This document shows positions 60,396 to 64,000 of a DNA stretch of 64,000 nt, one piece after another. Each line of letters begins with the position of its first letter. Position 1 is the first letter of the stretch. This stretch comes from Monosporascus cannonballus (taxonomy: Eukaryota; Ascomycota; Sordariomycetes; Xylariales). The notes under the pieces were generated by a model, which saw only the letters and a program-made list of their open reading frames with translations, was not told where the DNA came from and did not search any database. The stretch spans positions 203,706 through 267,705 of the forward strand of contig QJNS01000097.1 of the NCBI GenBank assembly GCA_004154925.1, read 5' to 3'. Position numbers and translations under genes: made by a program.

Positions 60396-60866
60396 GTGAG
60401 TTCCTGTGGGTGGCTAATTGCTAGTCTACACCATAGTTTCCGTTGTAAACGCGATCGCCCACACCACTTTCAGTCTTTCCTAAAATAAATCATGGGAGCT
60501 ACGCCAGTTACTTGCATTTAATCACAATGACTGCTGACAATGAAAAATTATTTGTGTATTAATAAGAGGCCAGAAATCTAAGCTATTGTGATCCCTGAAC
60601 GTTTTATCATCTTTATACACCTGGAAAGGTGAATACCTCAGAAATTCTCATTCATTAAAGCCACTCCAACTTGATGGGGAATAGTCACGTAATGGTGCCT
60701 GTTATTTGGGTTGCTGGTCTCGCATAGAGACCGCCATTTCCGGATCCCAAAACCTCCAGTCTGGGGGCCTTTATGTCGAGGAGGCATCATCTACATGCAA
60801 AGTGAATGTACATGCCATTTGCTGTTAGGCTTCTCCAAAGGTGTTGACCCGACGTCAAGGTTCACT

Positions 60867-61901
60867 TTAAAGGAAGAAAGCGACAATAAGAGCGAGGAGA
60901 CTGCCCTCAAAGACACGACCGGCGGCTGACTGAGCAGCATCGTTAGTTTCGACGGTCGTAACATCAGGCGTGGTAGCCGAAGTCCGAGTTCCCGTAGTGA
61001 GGGTGCCGACTGAAGTGGTAGATGCCGGCATGGGAGGCGGAGTCGAAGGCTCCTCGACACCCGAGGGACAGTGCCAATGGTCGCCGTGCGGCTCACACTC
61101 CTCTGCGGTAGCCGTTGCCGAGGTAGAGGTGTCGGGCGCAGGAGGGGTGGTAGGCTCCTCGACGCCGGGCGGGCAGTGCCAGTGGTCCCCATGAGGCTCG
61201 CAAGTTGCCGTCAGCTCGGGTGCAGTGTCAGCGTCAGTGCTGGTTGCCGAGGCGGAGGCGTCGGGCGCAGGAGGGGTGGAAGGCTCCTCAACGCCGGGCG
61301 GGCAGTGCCAGTGGTCCCCATGAGGCTCGCAAGTGGCCGTCGGCTCAGGCGCGGTGTCATCGCCAGTACTGGTTGCCTCGCAGTGCCCTATTATCACTCA
61401 CGCATTAGCAGTGGCACACTTTCCGGGCTTCGATGTGAGGAGGACGTGAGAAAGGGTGAGCAGATTAATCTAAAGATTCCGGATTCACTTACAATGATCG
61501 CCGTGTGGGCTGCAGAGCGAACCAGTGGGTGACGGGGGAAGGGACTCAGTCTCGGTCGTCTCGGCGGGAGTGGAGCAGGACGTGACAGTGGCGGTCTCGG
61601 TGATGACGCTGTAGCCGGCGCTGGTCAAGGCGTTGGAGTCGTAGACGCCATAGGCAGTGAAGCTGCCGCCGGGGTATGTCTCGACACTGGTCCAGACAAA
61701 GACAGTCTCGCCGGTAAAGGAAGCTCCAGAAGTCGAGAATTGGTTGTTCATGGAGTCCAGAAAGGCGCTGTAGTCGGCAAGTGAGCTGGCGATCGCAAGC
61801 TGAGTGGTGGTAGATGTTTCACACTCAGCCTGGCCGACAGCCAGCGTTGCTTGCTGAAGCAACAGGAAGAAGGCCGCGAAGAATGAGAGTACTGCCGCCA
61901 T
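60867..61901 (-). CDS. Secreted GPI-anchored protein with C-x-PHGDHWHC repeats
   Basis: Two exons, 61901-61493 and 61387-60867, joined in phase (GTAAGT...TAG), giving 309 residues. An N-terminal signal peptide (MAAVLSFFAAFFLLLQQ, cleaved near AVGQA) leads into a Cys-poor domain of about 95 residues I do not recognise. Then come four copies of C-x-PHGDHWHC, three of them followed by P(P/S)GVEEP(S/T)TPP linkers rich in Thr/Ser/Pro, probably O-glycosylated. The C-terminus has a small-residue stretch (NDAAQSAAG) and a hydrophobic tail (GSLLALIVAFFL), the layout of a GPI-attachment signal, so the protein should sit on the plasma membrane or in the cell wall. The clustered His/Asp/Cys in each repeat suggest metal binding; this is inference. 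The repeated part is also a DNA repeat, so copy number may vary between strains. Confidence 0.8.
61055..61350 (-). repeat. Tandem repeats coding for the HGDHWHC units
   Basis: Three near-identical blocks, each coding for CEPHGDHWHC(P)-GVEEP-TPP, spaced by roughly 110-135 bp with length-variable Ala/Thr/Ser linkers. The high DNA identity points to recent duplication within the gene. Confidence 0.85.
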
Positions 61902-62738
61902 GGTGTACTTGGTTCTTCAGTTTCTTCAAAATCTCGGTTTGCGGGTGAAGAAAGAAGAGCGGCAATGGATGGTGGAAAAAAAGGTGAATGTTGTTTCTGC
62001 TCTGAACCTTTGGTGGGGCACGGTTTATATTCAGAGACAGGTAGAAATGATCCCGTCCAATGAGTGTAAATATTCTGCCTCAGGTAACACAAGCAAACAT
62101 CAATAATTCAGCTGGGTACCTTGATGGATATAGCCAAGCACACCTGTCCTATCATCTATGAGGCCGATCTCGACGACCGACATGTGTTTTGTCTAGACCT
62201 ATCACCACCGTCTCTACCCCTGTCGACCTGCGATATTATAGGAAGGTGATTTCGCCTTTATTGCTTGGTCTCCCGCTTGTCTTGACTTCACCCATGGAAA
62301 CTGAGAACCTTTGTAGCCATATATCCTGGTCAGCAATATCCAATCACAAGATATAATTAGAGGATAATACTCGCCTAGAAACGAAGAGGCTTGAAAACAG
62401 CAAGAGTGAAAACGACTTCACCAAAGGTTCCCTCCCGTCCGATCAGCACGGAGGCAAACTAGGCAGAAAGAACAGGAAGGTGTTACAGTGCTTTTAGGGT
62501 AGCAAACACTACCAGAGAGGTTTCCCAAAAAAGTCCAAACCACTTACTGCTCTTTTCTATAAAGTCGTAGCAGTTCTGCCGCTTCCTCAGAAGAGAATCT
62601 CTCAAGATTTCACACACACAGCCTTGACAGATCTTCGCCAAGCATCTACCCCTCGATCATCATCTCGAATCTGTCTCTCCACCTACCCAAAAACTCCACA
62701 TATCATCAATCCATCCACCCACAACCACAACAAACAAG
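61902..62738. promoter_or_regulatory. Intergenic region between divergent secreted-protein genes
   Basis: About 840 bp separating the minus-strand GPI-protein gene from the plus-strand small secreted protein. It ends in a CT/CA-rich leader (ACACACACAGCC, CATCATC, CACAACCACAACAAACAAG) typical of a fungal 5' untranslated region. No gene. Confidence 0.55.
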
Positions 62739-62999
62739 ATGTACTTCGTCAAGACCCTCGTCATGGCGGTCCTGCCCCTTGCCCTCCAGGTCTCCGCCGC
62801 GCCCGCCCTCACCCCTGGCGAGATCTTCGAGGTCGAGGCCCGCGCCTGCGTGGCGCCCACCAACTGTGGCCGCCCCGTTGGCAATTGCGAGTACTGCTGC
62901 GCCGTGGGGGTCAACCCGAACAGCGCCACCTGCCACTCCCACGGCGGCCGCTGCCCTAACGGAACCACGAGGTGGCATTGCGATGACTCCAGCCGGTAA
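62739..62999 (+). CDS. Small secreted cysteine-rich protein (effector-like)
   Basis: 86 residues, no intron. The signal peptide is MYFVKTLVMAVLPLALQVSA, with cleavage expected near SAAPA. A short acidic pro-segment (GEIFEVEAR) may be processed before ACVAP. The mature part has eight cysteines, including one adjacent pair (ACVAPTNC, GNCEYCC, SATC, GRC, WHC), which could form four disulfides. It is Gly- and His-containing and ends in DDSSR. No family was recognised. Small size, secretion and even cysteine number are features shared by fungal effectors and antimicrobial proteins, but function is unknown. The context just upstream of the ATG (ACAAG) is a good fungal start, and the leader is the usual CA-rich type. 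It neighbours a GPI-anchored protein gene and the transposon block. Confidence 0.75.
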   Translation: MYFVKTLVMAVLPLALQVSAAPALTPGEIFEVEARACVAPTNCGRPVGNCEYCCAVGVNPNSATCHSHGGRCPNGTTRWHCDDSSR

Positions 63000-63897
63000 T
63001 CCCTCGATGAGCAGACGGGCCAGCGGTATTCCATCTCGGAGCGTCAGAATTGCCTGACAACCCCGCAACCCCATCATCACTTCTACTGCTACCATGACAT
63101 TCGACTTTTGTGTTGTGCAAGGACAAGGAAAGGGAAGGTGGTGGGAAGGATTCGATCGTTCTAGCCAAAAATGTCGGAGATGCTTGAGACAGAGAGGAAG
63201 GGATGTAAGGGGGACCTTGGTCCGTCAGAGCTTTCATGAGGTCGCCTGCAGATGAATGAATCACGGATTTATGACCACCATATCCATTCCTTAGTATCCT
63301 TATTGATGAATATGAGATGCTTTGCTTGACTTCCACGGATTAACCGACGCCCGTCTCCGAAAAAGAGCATGTAGCGTTTAATCATACTAAACCCTCTGGA
63401 TAACACAGCAATACTCTCGGCGATGTCCATCAAAGGTGCAAACAATTGCGAATGAAATCGCTAGAACCATTACAGGACGGAACGGCGCTATGTGAGGAAA
63501 GGGTGCTCCTGCAGAGATATGGGCTACCGTAAATAATCATATGAAAACAGCCGATACAAAATTCAGGGCAGGCACCCCACAAGGTGATTAATAGCTACTC
63601 GTACGATCCTACCTAGTGTAAAGCCCGGCCGGCGGGGGGGAGCGACCGGCAATACCGTCATCACGACTCTCTACTACTGCTCGTTAACTGGGGAAGTATG
63701 GGAGATCCATTTACTCCCCATCACACTCTTCCGATCCCCAGGGCTCATTATTCTCCGAAATGTAATGACGTCCTACTTCCTAAATTACATCCTAACTTAG
63801 GCCCCTGGGTCAACACATGTTCGGCCAACTCTTCATCTGCACCACGACAGCGGACAGCGGCGGTGGTGACGGTGGTGGTGGCAGCAGCAGCGAAGAT
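63000..63897. other. Intergenic, no gene supported
   Basis: 3' flank of the secreted-protein gene, then unassigned sequence. The frames at 62956-63336 and 63698-63967 overlap simple GGTGGT/GCAGCA sequence or the gene's antisense and are not called. Confidence 0.45.
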
Positions 63898-64000
63898 TAG
63901 GGTTTGCAATGGGTACCCAAATGGGTACCCATCACTACCCACGGATGATATTTTCAATCATAAATAAATAATAAACATCTGTAAACAATACAGAATTACT
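63898..64000 (+). mobile_element. Candidate DNA-transposon terminus running off the window
   Basis: TAGGGTTTGCAATGGGTACC followed by a second GGGTACCC and CTACCCACGG, then AT-rich DNA. The layout resembles the candidate terminus at 47215. Only one end is in view. Confidence 0.35.

Larger units (their letters stand above)
59583..60866. other. AT-rich edge and transition to normal DNA
   Basis: AT-rich up to about 60000, then mixed. Holds a possible short LTR (60065-60196), a perfect GC palindrome (60372-60395) and, from 60480, ordinary intergenic sequence downstream of the GPI-protein gene. No gene seen. Confidence 0.5.

Noticed and set aside
47210..60466. Inverted pair TGGTGTAGGGCGA / TGGTGTGGGCGA as ends of a 13-kb transposon
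   Set aside because: The match needs an indel, the flanking 8-mers do not agree, and it conflicts with the direct repeat CTACACCAT lying close by. Probably coincidence.

Overview
The window looks like a filamentous ascomycete (Pezizomycotina). The genes have short GT-AG introns, and every recognisable protein is of fungal type. About half of the window (roughly 24.9-45.9 kb and 47.3-60.4 kb) is very AT-rich DNA with transition-only decay between repeat copies, as left by repeat-induced point mutation (RIP). The species was not identified.

Left arm (1-24.7 kb): a normal gene-bearing region. In order it carries a small Hva1/TUDOR-type protein (-), the TFIIIC subunit TFC4 (-), the SAM-domain RNA-binding protein VTS1 (-), an HTD2-like hot-dog dehydratase (-), DNA ligase I CDC9 (+, divergent from HTD2 across a 576-bp shared promoter) and a TRI12-type MFS transporter (-). 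From 20.3 to 24.7 kb no convincing gene is seen.

Transposon nest (24.7-46.1 kb): four insertions, each supported by a matched 5-bp target duplication. An outer Gypsy element lies at 24694-46078 (-, 206-bp LTRs, CCTTC). It was hit by a second element at 25001-32386 (-, 206-bp LTRs, CTTTT) and by a third at 33784-41106 (+, 187-189-bp LTRs, GTACG). The third element was itself hit by an element that left a 431-bp solo LTR at 38278-38708 (CCGAT). Degraded Gypsy reverse transcriptase or RNase H can be read in all three full-length elements.

Gene island (46.1-47.2 kb): one intact EthD-domain gene between the nest and a second AT-rich block.

Second AT-rich block (47.2-60.4 kb): a complete but dead Fot1/pogo element (49134-51003, about 48-bp terminal inverted repeats, TA target). 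It also holds a 124-bp solo LTR (TTAAG) and a 1.85-kb miniature Copia-type element (57731-59577, 167-bp LTRs, AGTTA, probable half-tRNA-iMet primer site). Inside the miniature element are a four-unit 35-bp hairpin array and two head-to-head copies of a 400-bp repeat.

Right arm (60.4-64 kb): two secreted-protein genes, a GPI-anchored protein with four C-x-PHGDHWHC repeats and an 86-residue cysteine-rich secreted protein. The window ends in what looks like the terminus of another repeat built on GGGTACCC motifs.

Together: housekeeping DNA and RNA genes on the left, and secreted or secondary-metabolism-type genes next to RIP-decayed transposons on the right, a layout often called a two-speed genome.
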